Origin: Dichetophora obliterata
Lineage: Eukaryota > Arthropoda > Insecta > Diptera > Sciomyzidae
NCBI GenBank assembly: GCA_963920525.1
Contig: OY986436.1
Span: 6,932,501 to 6,996,500 of the forward strand
Direction: 5' to 3'
Length of the DNA: 64,000 nt
Shown here: piece after piece, positions 33,201 to 45,200 of the stretch
Layout of the letters: every line of letters begins with the position of its first letter
Numbering within the stretch: position 1 is the first letter of the stretch
Program-made: the position numbers and the translations under genes
Notes under the pieces: generated by a model
Seen by the model: the letters and a program-made list of their open reading frames with translations, nothing else
Databases searched by the model: none
What the model was told of the DNA's origin: nothing

Positions 33201-36200
33201 GCTTTTCGTAGTTCATTTTTATATTCCTTGAGGGCTATTTTATAATATGACCACGTATCTGTAGATCTTGTGGTCTTTGCCCTGTTGAAAAGTTTTCTGG
33301 TCTTTTTCCGGAGATCTTCTAGTCCCTTATTCCACCAAGGAGGCTTTTGCTTCCCCCTCAATGTTTTTAGCGGACAAGCAGTATCTAGAGCTTTATTTAG
33401 CGATTTAGTGAGACTATTAACTAAGTTGTCTAAAGATTGTTTATTGGAAGGACGATTAGTTGGTCCAATTGAGAGATCTGTATTTAAGGAATTTATATAA
33501 AGATCCCAATTGGTTTGTTTAAGATTGCGAAATTCGCATGATCTCGAGTCAAAGTTATCAACATCAAAGAGAATATATCTATGGTCTGAGAAGGAGTGTT
33601 CATTAGAAACTCTCCAGTTTTTTACCCTATTAGATATATGGTCAGAGGCAAGGGTAATATCTAGAACTTCCTGTCTATTACTTATAATGAAGGTGGGTTC
33701 ATTACCTATATTGCATATATTAAGATTAGTTGTGAGGACGAAGTCAAATAGAAACTCACCCCGTTTGTTGGTGTCTGAGCTACCCCAGATCACATGATGA
33801 GCGTTTGCATCGCACCCGATAATTAGGCCCTTTGCTTTTGATGCTGCTGTGGAGACCAAATTTTTAAAGTTGTCTTCTGGGAGGACTTCGTGGTCGTGCG
33901 CGAGGTATGCTGAGACGAGCCACAATCTGTTCTGGCCCATCTCGACGCTTATAGCCACGGTGTCTTTGTTACTGAAATTAGAGAGAGTAAATACACTCAG
34001 GTTTTTCTTAATTAAAATACACGCTCTTGGTTTACCTTGTGATTTAGTATACACAAGCGTATATGCTGGAGTCCTGAGTCCGCATACCAGGCCACAGACC
34101 ACCCATGGCTCCTGGATCAGGACGATGTCATCTCCATTTTTGCTGAGACGGATTATCAGGCTGGCGGACGCAGCCTTGGAGTGGTGTAGGTTAATTTGTA
34201 CTACCTTCAGCATTTGAGCTTCTAGTAGCTAAATCAACCTCCACCACAGTTGTGTCAGAGTCATCGTCTGATTTAAGAAGGCTATCCTCTAATGAGGATA
34301 GCCGAAATGTGCGTGCCAATTCCATCACGGAGCTTATGCCCTCCGGTTCTAGCATAGGGGGGCAGGTTTGAGAGGATGGTGCGTTTTTAATTGCTTTGGA
34401 AGCCTGCTCTTCCTCCAATAACGCCTCATCTTTTTTATAGACCCTCAGTTCTATAGATGAGAAACCATAGTCTACCACGAAACCACGGTGAGTTAACCTC
34501 AGTTTAATTTGACTATGGTTTAAGCTCGCACTGAAAAATTGGCCCTTAGTGGAGCCTTTAAAAACGGACAAGTGCAGATATAAATGTCAAGATAGAGAGT
34601 GAATTTGTTTACAGACCTTTCAAGATACATCTGATCCTAGCCTTGATCTCTTAATTTTTGAACAAAGCTTTAACAATGCATAATTTTGAAACCGTCTCAT
34701 TCTTAATTTTTTTACTGGATTGATTGATTGACTACTACTTGCACAGGTATCTAAAACTTGCCGGCACTGCGATCGATCACAATCCCTAAAAGCCCTTAAT
34801 GAGTAACGCAACAAAATGCTTTGCGTTGATACAACTCAAGCACAGTTAACTGTATGTAACGCGTTAACGCAGTTGCGTCATGGCGCAGTTTGAAATGCTT
34901 TAATTATGAGATTTTAATTTGGACAGCGCTTCCAGTTATGTTTTGAGTTTATTTTAATTGTAATTTTTAATGTTTATGCAGCCAAACTGTACTTTGTTTC
35001 TGCTCTGCAGAACAAAAAAGTTTGAAGTTGGATTCTAGTTTGCTTGCACTTTTGAAGTCGAACACGTTCGAATAAAAGTATAAATAATATCGAATTACGC
35101 TACTGCATTATAATTAATAAAACAAATGTATAAGCGTAAAAACGCATTAAATCGTGCATGCTATAGTAAAAATCAAATCAAATGCTTCCGGTGAAGATGA
35201 AATCTCAAGTAAGTTTCTTAAACTCATATTACCCTATGTGCTCAGCCCTCTTGTTCACATAATTAATCACAGCTTCATTACCTCGTGCTACCCTGCAATC
35301 TGGAAGGTGGCAACTATTATTCCAATTGCTAAAAATGCCAATGCTCGTGAGCCGGGTGACTTTAGACCCATTAATTTGTTGTCATCAATATCTAAGGTTT
35401 GTGAATCTATAATGGCGGAGCAAATCTCAAACCACATATGCACATTCGGTCTTATGTCAGATCATCAGTCTGGTTTTCGTCCTGGCCATAGCTGTTCTAC
35501 TGCTATGGTTAAAATAATGGATGATGTTAGAATACCATTTGATAAGGGACATGTGACTCTGCTCTGCCTACTAGACTTTTCAAAAGCTTTTAATACCGTG
35601 AACCACAACATACTATGCAAGAAACTCAAGTTTAATTTTGGATTTTCTGATAATTCAGTCCGACTTTTAAATAGTTGGTTATGCGGTGGAACACAGAGAG
35701 TGAAAGTGGGCACTAGTTTTTCATCATATAGGCATACTTCTAATGGAGTTCCTCAAGGCTCGGTGCTTGGCCCACTTCTATTTTCTATTTTCTATGTTCA
35801 TCAATGACATATTCAATCAGTGCAATAACGTAACAATGCATGCATATGCTGACTACCTTCAGCTGTATTTTTCCAGACCTGTAGGGTTAATCGAAGATCT
35901 ATGTGTCAGAATGAATGAAGATTTGTACACTGTAGCAGAATGGGCTAAAGCTAACCAACTTACGCTCAACCCACAAAAATCGTATGTCTTACCTATCTCT
36001 AATATCCCCTTATCAAATCTCGATCTTGCCCCAATCTTTCTTAGCAATGTTGAATTAAAAGTTGTTAGTAAGGTTAAAAATCTTGGCTTCCAAATAAATA
36101 CATCTCTGTCTTGTGTAAATCACATAAACTCTTGCGTGAGTAAGGTCTATTTTGTATTAAAAAACCTGAGAATGACTGCAGCATTTGTTCCTGTAGAAAC

Positions 36201-39200
36201 GAGACGAAAACTATTCTTGCAGCTGCTGATGCCTATAATCACTTACTCGGAAGTCGTTTATAGCAATATTGATTCACGGTCATCTCACAAGCTCCTAGTT
36301 GCTCTGAATAATGCTACCCGTTATGTTTATGGATTGAAGAAGTTTGACCATGTGTCACTTTTCCGCACAAAATTACTTGGTTGCTGCTTTTTTCGTTATC
36401 TTGAAGCGAAAAATTGCTTATTACTGTATAAGATTATTTACTCGCGCTGCCCACATTACCTTTTTGAAAAACTTCAGTTCTGTAGGTCAGCTCGAAGTAT
36501 GAACCTCTTGATACCAAGTCATCATTATAAAAACTCTAGCAGGCTTTTTTTCGTCAGTGCAATTAGACTGTGGAATTCTTTACCGAATAACATTAAAGTA
36601 GTTTCCAACCACAGAGCCTTCAAGCGTTTAATTTTTGAATACTTCTCATATCTCTTATCTATTTTCTTGCTTTCTATCTTCTCCTATCTTTCTTCTTAAC
36701 TGCTTCATTTTGAATTGTTAAATATATAATTTTATCATATCTTTTATATCAATAGCCATTCTCACATTATGTAATTATTTTGTTTGCATTTTTAATATTG
36801 CTTAAACTTGTTGCATATTATTTTTCTCATTTGTAATTAATTTAATTTCCAGTTCTTAATCAAGTTTAACATAAGTAAAACCAATTGTAATTTAACTTTT
36901 TTTGCGGCACTCAAAAGACTTGTTCTTATATGCCAACATATTTGCTCAATATATCTAAATCTAAATCCTTCAACTCAATCACGTAACGCAACACTGCGTT
37001 ACCCAAGTCTAGTATGCCTTCTTCTTCATTTCAGAAGATATTTATTACAACTAGTTTCCTTCATTACCATTGTGTTCATTATCTTTCATTGAAGTGAATA
37101 CCTTTAATAATGCTTTTCCATCCCGTTTAGGTTTTGCATGATTCGCAGGTAACTTTTATTCCCTTCTGGAATTATATTTGCCATGTCTGATTAGAACGAG
37201 TTTTTTTCAGTTGTTACAGTGTTTGAAGGAAAATTAATTTTTAAGCTTTCTTTTTCAATTTTATTTTTTGAGAGTATGGACGGACTCTTCTGGTCCCAGG
37301 CAGTCTTAAGTTGTTGATGGCCTTTAGCCACCAATATTTTAATATTTTGAGGCTATTAAATTTTAAAATACAGATCTGAGTGAAAATGGTGACCTTCTCG
37401 ACGTGGTTGTGAATCTGCGAACTATTTATATCCTGTAGATGCTTCTTCAACTTAGATTGCGCTATTATAATTCCTGTCAACATACTTATGTTGTTTTTCT
37501 CCAAGTAAATAGAAATTTCGTTTTCGTTTCGAATTCATTTTGTTTTGATTTCGTTTTCTTATTTAGAAACTTGGCAAATATATCCTTAGTGAAGTTCAGA
37601 GCGTGATTATCCAAAAATCAGTTGATAGATGATTTTATATAAATTTTAAAAAGTGTTCCATCAACATTGTAGATCTGTTCGTAGATAAAGAAAGCTTAGA
37701 AAGTCAAGTGTGCGTAATTGTCTTTACTATTTAATACGATACAATGTGTGAATAATGATTATTCATTTATCATACGACAGCATTATATTTCCAACATTTT
37801 TACATTCAGATTGATTGTAGCTTGATGTCTTTTTTTTCCATAGGATGTTCCATATTATACTCTACCCATGTATAAATTTCGTGAGCTCTTTCAATCGCGT
37901 TTCAAGACATCCATCAGCGTTTTGGATCTATACAAAATGCAGGACATTTGCAGCATTACATCCGATAACAATGAGGAAAAGTTCATCACTCTACAACCCG
38001 AACTTGTTAGCTCACTCGAAAGTTCACCACTAATGGAAGGTTTGCATCATAGTGTTCCCTATTGCACCATACACTTTAAACGTGAACAACACAAAGGCTG
38101 GGCGGAACAAGATATAGAACCATTACCCAATGTCTTCATGACCATCACCGAGATCCAAAAAATTATCTATCCATTGCTTAAAACACACACCGGTGACATA
38201 CCGGTTGCATCACTCGTGCATTGCATCGAGGATGAGCTAAGCATTAAAATAACAACCGATGAAAACGGTGTCAATTTGGAGCATTTAGTGTGTTGTGTCC
38301 AAGGCATACAAATCCAAATGAACAACTTTGGCATTAAGATATTGGGTTGGTTGGAATTGGACAAAGAAAATGGAGGAAGCAGTGCAACGAGCTCGCTGGA
38401 TCGTGGCATTTATTCGAAAAACTGCTCGATCTCTGATCCACTCTACCAGATATCGCGCGAGGTAGTTGAATTGGTGAAGATGTCTCCAAAGTCTACCATG
38501 AAATTTAATCGCTTTATACCGGCTTATCACAATCATTTCGGTAAGCAGTGTCGCGTGGCTGACTACGGCTACACCAAGCTTATTGAGCTCTTCGAGGCAC
38601 TCTCCACAGTTGTGCAAATCATGGGCGACGGTGAGAACCGCCAAATAACCCTGACGCATCGTACGCAAATACGACGTTTTACTTCCGACTTGCTGCGTAT
38701 TCTACGTGCTCATGGCAACAAGTCGGTGTTGCTCTCTGAACTGCCGATCATCTTTGCTCAGACACAAAATCGTATCTTTGATGTCACAGACTACGGAGTC
38801 TGTGATATTGTTGACATATTAGATGGTCTGGTCAACTCCAACATAGTTGTTGTGTCCACAGTGGCTAATGGCAAAGACATTCTCATCTCCATACCAAAAC
38901 GCAAGCAAACGAATAGCGAGATTGAGAAGACTTGTGTGTTTGCAGGTGAAATGGTCGAACTTTTCCGAAACGCCCCACAATATACGATATTGTTTCAAAA
39001 ATTTGTACGCTCCTATCACTATCACTTTGCCTACCAATGTCGCTTGAGCGATTATGGTTTTCTAAAGCTAGCCGATCTTATGGATGCCATACATGGCATC
39101 GTACAAATGGAGTTTGCCAACGACGAGGACAAGAAAGTGTTTCTTACGCCCAAAGTAGCGCGTCGAGTTTTTGCCGAACAGTGCGAAGAACTGATACGCA

Positions 39201-42200
39201 GTTGTACTGGCTCTTCCAGGACTCAAATGAAGTTGGATGATGTTCTAAAGCTGCACAAGAAAAAGTTCGGCTATCAAATTCAGGCACAAACGTTGGGTGT
39301 ACAAGAAATTTTGGAAGCAATCGAGCTGTTGCCCTATGTTGAGGTAAGTTTGACAAAAACTAACTTTCACACCCTCCACTATAACACCTTTCAGATGTTT
39401 GAGAACGAGAACAGCATTTGGATTATTTGCCACAATGATGATGCAATCTTTCGTACACAATGCTATCGGGCCTGTAAATTCTTGCTTAACCTCGAAGCTG
39501 ACAGTAAAGTTGTGAGTGTCAGCGGCTCTGGTAGTCCAGAGAGTGTGGAAAACGCAAAACCACCGCTTATTTTGAAGGATTTCATTGAGCAATTCAATTT
39601 AAAACATAATGAAAACATAACCGAAAATACGGTTAAGGCTATGAAACATGCTATTGAGGTAAGGATGGTAGATAGAGTATTTGTAGATTAAGAGTAGCTA
39701 AGTTAAAATTTCATGTGCAAGACTATTAGTTCTTGGTAGATTAAAAGATTGTTTTTTTACAACTACATACTCACTCAATTAATGTATCACATTTTTATCA
39801 GGAAAGGGAAATGCTCGTTTGTATATGCCCAATAAAAACGTGCAGTATTCGAAAGTCACATTAAAGGTTCGTTCTGGGCAGTTCTATTCGTTGAAATGTT
39901 TTCTGAAACAACACTTTGTGTTCGAAATGTCAAAAACAGGAACTTTGAGCATTTTTAAAAAAATTCAAATTTCAACAGCTATAACTTTTGTGTCAAAATT
40001 TTGGGTTTTGTAATTTTTTGCACAAAATAGCTTAAAATGATGTCATGGTAACAGGAGTTGTCGTTTTTTTAAATTTTGCCTTTTTGGATTTTTAACGATT
40101 TTTTTTTGTAAAAATATTTCATAACACCCAAGTTATTTAACGAAATCACAAAACTTATCTATATTAAGTGTTATTTCAGAAAACATTTCATTGCAAGAAA
40201 AAATGCATAATTTTCAAAGTGTACAATATCACAGCTCTGGTAATTTTTATTCGATTTTTTTGTTTAATAGATAATTTTTAGTAACAATAAATTAAAAAAT
40301 TAGTGCATGCCAATTTTATGCAAAAAATTAGGTTTTATGTGCAATAAATCGAGATATATATAAAGTCAAAAAATTTGCCAATGTTTTTCAATTTAGAAAA
40401 AAAAAACGATTAACTCGCGGTCACTCTGTGTACTCCTATCAAACGCATATACAGTCCTATTCCAGAATCCGCCGTAGCGTAAATTTTCTTTCGGAGTCGT
40501 AACGTCGTATTCTGCAATCCGAATCATTAAATCGTATTTGAACTTTCGTAATGTAAACGCATGGTAATTTGTTATGTCTTGTGTTGTCCCTGAGCCCAAC
40601 CCATATTATGGTGGGTAAATTTTTCTCCCTTTTGGTTTTTTATTGGACCACTTTTATCGATACCTTTGAGTTATTTCATTGATATTGGGTTGGCTCTTAA
40701 ATTTATCTATTGCGGAGAAAGTGTGAAAAGGCTGTAGTTGCTGAACTCTATTGTTATTGCATGTAATTGCTCACATCCGAACGCATCAACTTTTGACAGC
40801 TGATTTTCGGATTTTTTCACGAAAGCTTTGCCTTGACGGATTTGTTTACGACAATAGAAAGCAATATAATTTTTATAGATTAGGTCGCCAAATAAAACTT
40901 ATAATTAATTTTTGGTAAATGTAGGTAAAATATTTTTTTAAACCTGTGAATATGTTAGTTGAAATTTGTTAATTGCATTTCCTACATTCCGTAATCCATT
41001 TCCAAGGAGTTGATGGAATCTCGCAGTATTCGATGAATTTTCATAGATTCTCTTTGTGAGAAATCGTACTCTTATTGTGCAAAAATTGCAATTGCAATGA
41101 AATCCATTAAAAATCACAGATAAAAAATATAATGTTGGTCAAAAACACTTCAGTTTTTCAATTTTTCTTTTTATTTATTGTTCTGCGGTTGAAATCAGTT
41201 GTTTTCGAACTCCCGAAAGTAAATTCGAAAAGAGGAAGTTTCGTTCGGAATTCGTATTAGCAAATTTGTCGTATTCATAGCGTAGCTTTACGTTCGGAAA
41301 TTCATTACGACGGATTCTGGAATAAGGCTGATAAACATATGTTGGTTTTTATCCCAACTAGTCATATTTTTCATTTTCAAAATATTTAAATTTTTCATAC
41401 AAATGCGTCGTTAATCTAATACTCATATACAATTTTCAATTAATCTTAATGTTTTGGCGAAATTAAATAATTTGGAATATCTGTGTTTTTAATATATACA
41501 AATATTTTGGATTGCTAAGGGGATAGCCCCTTAAACCGCCTGAACCCGCCTTTATTTACGGCGTTAACCTTAGCACTTGTACAGCTTAAAGTAGACATAC
41601 TAGTGATTAAATAAAAAAAATATGGTGAAATTTTGAGGTGGTTACCAAATGTAACCTTTTTTTATGTTACCAAATGTTTTACCAAATTTTGCGTTTTTAC
41701 AAAACAAAACAAAAAACTCCACTAAAATATATTTTTTATTTTATATGCATTGAAATATTTTTTTAGAGTAAAAATATGGTGTGACGTGTTAAAAATATTC
41801 AACCACCCTCATACGAAACTTTCAGAGCCTGGTTTATACAGGCATCTTTTGAACCAACATATGTATAAATTAGAAAAAAATTTTTAAAAAAGTTGTGCAT
41901 CTTGGCACTCTTTTTTTATTTTCCAAAATGTTTTACCAAATCTTCAGTTTTTTCGCATACAGTGCTCCATCGTAAAATCGGACAAAAGCTTGTCTGATAT
42001 TAATGTGCTCTAAGCTTTTAAAAAATGTTCTACATTTTTTGTTTTTTCGCTTTTATTAACAATTCACATACTTACCTCTCTGAATAACAAAAAAAACAAC
42101 AACATTTTTCATTGGTAATTGTTTATTAAAACACAAAAAAAAACAAAAAAAAATCTCCATTTCTTACGCTCAATGCAAAAATCGAACAATCAATATTGAG

Positions 42201-45200
42201 TTGCATATCCTTGTTGTTCAGAACAGCCTATAAACGCTTTGGAATTGATTTTACCAAATTTTGACATACTTCCGGCTCTATGGAGTTCCATGCTTCTAGT
42301 AAAGCTTCTTTAAGCTGAACTAACGTGTTAAATTTCTTTTGATACACTCTTCTAGCTAATTCCTCCAAAAGATGCTCAATTACATTAAGGTCAAAGCCCT
42401 GTGCAGGTGTTTGTATAAGTTTGGGGCAGTTATGGATCAACCTGAGTTTTTCAACGCCTGATGTGTGCTTGAGATCATTGGGACGTATTAATAAAAACTG
42501 AGTGAACGAGTGGAGTGAAGTGCTTGAGTGTGCATTTTGAGACTGCGATGTTCGTTAAGTGGAGTGTGGAATCCATATTAAATAAACTCCACTCCACTCT
42601 GAGGGCAAAAAAAATCGTTTGAGTGTTCTCTCATGGCAGCAGCTGTCAGACAGCCAAATTTGTTTTTCAATAATAAATTCTTTTGTGTCATTCGATAAAA
42701 TACGGTATATTTTTAAAATTTTTTTGTTTTATTAAAAAAGTTTGCAATTTTCGAAGCCATCCCAAGGTATGTAATATAAAAACTGTAAAGTATGCAAAAT
42801 TTTCTTTCATACGTGTTTGTTTGCAATTTCAATGTAGAACTTGATGAAAATACAGCGCTAGAACTTGGTGAAGTTCAAGATAGCGAAATGCTTGAAGAAG
42901 ATCTTGAGGATTTTTTAATTTTAATAAGTAAACTTTAAAATTAAGATTGTGTAAACTTATTGCATTTTTTTCAAAATTTTTAAATTTTCCCCTTCAAATA
43001 CACGAATTAACCTTTTCAATGATAACCTTTTTACGAAAACCTCATTTAAATTGCATGATCTACGTTGTCCCAAAAAATACCCTATTTAGGCCGCAAAAAT
43101 TGATTCTAAAAATTTATAACTTCGGATTCTAATAAAACAATTTGAGTCAAACAGGAAATGGTAAGTGCAATAGATGTTATACTCAGGGTGCGGAGAACGT
43201 TTGAAATACGATTCTTCTCAATTATCGTTCGCCTCATATAAAATTGTTAATTAATCGAATGCGAACGAATTTTTCCGCACCCTGGTTATACTTCATTGTG
43301 AAATATGATATTTGTATAGCTTGAGTAAGGCTGAGGCAGCTAGATAGCACACTCAACTTTTGTTGAGTGATCACAAATTTTATTAATACGAAGTAAACAA
43401 AAACTGAGTGTACTGGAGGTTGCGATGTTTATTCTGAGTGAACACTCAACGTCAAATAAAAACAAGTGTAGAGTGGAGTTTAGTTATTTTTATTAATATG
43501 CTTTATTCATACCGATCAGTGTAATAGCCCAAACAGAATAGGCATAGCCAACACGTAGCGAGCTGTCGAAAACGTAGCCAACGAAATGTTGTGCACAGAA
43601 TAGAATTTGTGTTGACAACGCAGATAGAGCTTAAGAGGTGAATGTGGTGAAAACGTTGCAACGACAATAGGGCTGTTCACATTTCAAACCTCTCATCAAA
43701 TCGATCATCAACTGATTTGACAAATGATTTGACCAACAGAATTTGTATGGATTTGATGGCGATTTGACGAGTGTGAACACTCATCAAATCGTTGGTCAAA
43801 TCGTTTGATGAAAATCAAAATTTTTTGATTTTTCTGCTGATTTGACAAATGATTTGACGAGTGTGAACACTCGTCAAATTGTGTAGAACGATTTTGTCAG
43901 TTCAAAAAAGTTTTCAACCTGAGCACATCGTGGCAAAAGAGGGAGCCGAAGAAAATAATAGCAAAAATATAATAAATAACTGTTACAAATAATTTATAAT
44001 AATTTATAAAATAATTTCATCTTCTTCCAATACGATTTTAATAACAAGTGGTATTAAAAATTTTCCGTCATCGCGATGTGCTTACTTCGGTGTTCAAGAT
44101 AAAATGAAATTTGACGAAAAATTTGATGAGTCAATCATCAAATCGTAAATCATTCAATGATTCAATCGTAAATCATTCGTCAAATCAGCAGAAAAATCAA
44201 AAAATTTTGATTTTCATCAAACGATTTGACCAACGATTTGATGAGTGTTCACACTCGTCAAATCGCCATCAAATCCATACAAATTCTGTTGGTCAAATCA
44301 TTTGTCAAATCAGTTGATGATCGATTTGATGAGCGGTTTGAAATGTGAACAGCCCTTCTGTGGTCAAACGATTTGACAAATGATTTGATGAGCGGTTTGA
44401 AATGTGAACAGCCCTAATGAGTGATTGCAACAAAGTCGCTGTCGTCGGTTTAGATTTTTTTCCTAATTTGACGTGCGACAACAGCGCAATATTGGTGTTT
44501 GTGTATACGCGAATGAAACAATCTAATGATACTTCCAGATTGTTGTTTCTTTCTTCATGTTTTTTCGCACTGTTGCAGTCGTCGTCAATGTGTTCAGTAC
44601 ATAATGCTTACAATATTTTGTTATTTTTTACTAAATTAATAGATACAGCTTTTTGCATAAAATAATTTGTTTTTTTTACTAATTTGGATTAATATGTTTT
44701 AGTCAATTTTAAGTTTTCTAATTTGAACTATTTATTTTGACATTTCGCTACCGATGGCTGCGGCAAAAGTTAAAAGTTCGTCAACATTTTTGTGACGGCT
44801 GCCCTTCGGCAGTTCGACGGTTCACTCCACTCGACTCGCTTTGTTAATACGACCCATTGTCTTGATAAAAGGCAAAGTTGTTTGCGATGCCCAATTTCTC
44901 TGCACATTTTGTTTCAAAATGTTGAGGTAGATAAATTTGTCAATTTTTCCATCAATAAAATGCGAATTGCCCCCCAGCACTCGACATACAGCCCCAAACC
45001 ATAACAGAGCCTCCTCCATGTTTGACTGTGGCTTTCGTATTTTGATGATTAAATTCTTCGTGTGGTTTACGCCACACAAACATCTTGACATCTGACCCAT
45101 GCAAATAAAATTTGCTTTCGTTAGTGAACAAAACTTTAAAATAATCAAATCTTAAAAAATAAATTTATTATGAGACGATTTACTATTAAATTATCTGATT

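Larger units (their letters stand above)
30532..34486 (-). mobile_element. I/LOA-like LINE, 5'-truncated, 3' end in TAACC repeats
   Basis: A minus-strand non-LTR retrotransposon with endonuclease, reverse transcriptase and RNase H. The target duplication GGTGAGTTA is exact (30523-30531 and 34487-34495). The 5' end falls inside ORF1, so the copy is 5'-truncated. The 3' UTR is short and ends in about four TAACC units rather than poly(A). RNase H in ORF2 together with a simple-repeat tail fits the I/LOA group. It lies antisense in the 10.4 kb Marf1 intron. Confidence 0.85.
30348..34545. mobile_element. MITE with AGTGCGARCTTAAAC termini, split by a LINE
   Basis: The left end (CAATTTTTTAGTGCGAACTT then AAACTGAGGTTAACTCACC at 30384-30402) is repeated in reverse complement at 34487-34545. 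A second internal inverted pair, CAATATTGGACGTTTAAACTC and its complement at about 30502-30525, is also present. Removing the LINE and one copy of its 9-base target duplication restores a symmetrical MITE of about 245 bp. Confidence 0.75.
34803..37008. mobile_element. Possible MITE with GAGTAACGCA termini hosting a LINE
   Basis: GAGTAACGCAACAAA at 34803 and, in reverse complement from about 37008, GGGTAACGCAGTGTTGCG are similar. CAACTCAAGCAC (34837) and CAACTCAATCAC (36970) also recur. This suggests the Jockey-like LINE landed in an older TIR element. The match is short and the target duplication was not found. Confidence 0.35.
42480..44855. mobile_element. 2.4 kb element inserted in the Tc1 transposase, ATT duplication
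   Basis: Ends GGGACGTATTAATAAA and, in reverse complement, GGGTCGTATTAACAAAG. ATT is duplicated (42477-42479 and 44856-44858). The transposase codons QDN and then LKH join correctly if it is removed, so the boundaries are firm. More copies of the terminal block (ATTAATACG, AAAAACTGAGTG, GAGTGGAGT) occur inside near 43385 and 43490, so it may be a composite of two related units. No transposase is visible. A 3-base duplication is reminiscent of PIF/Harbinger, but that is inference. Confidence 0.7.

Noticed and set aside
38285..39592. Minus-strand open frames opposite the Marf1 LOTUS exon
   Set aside because: They are shadows of a well-conserved plus-strand exon.
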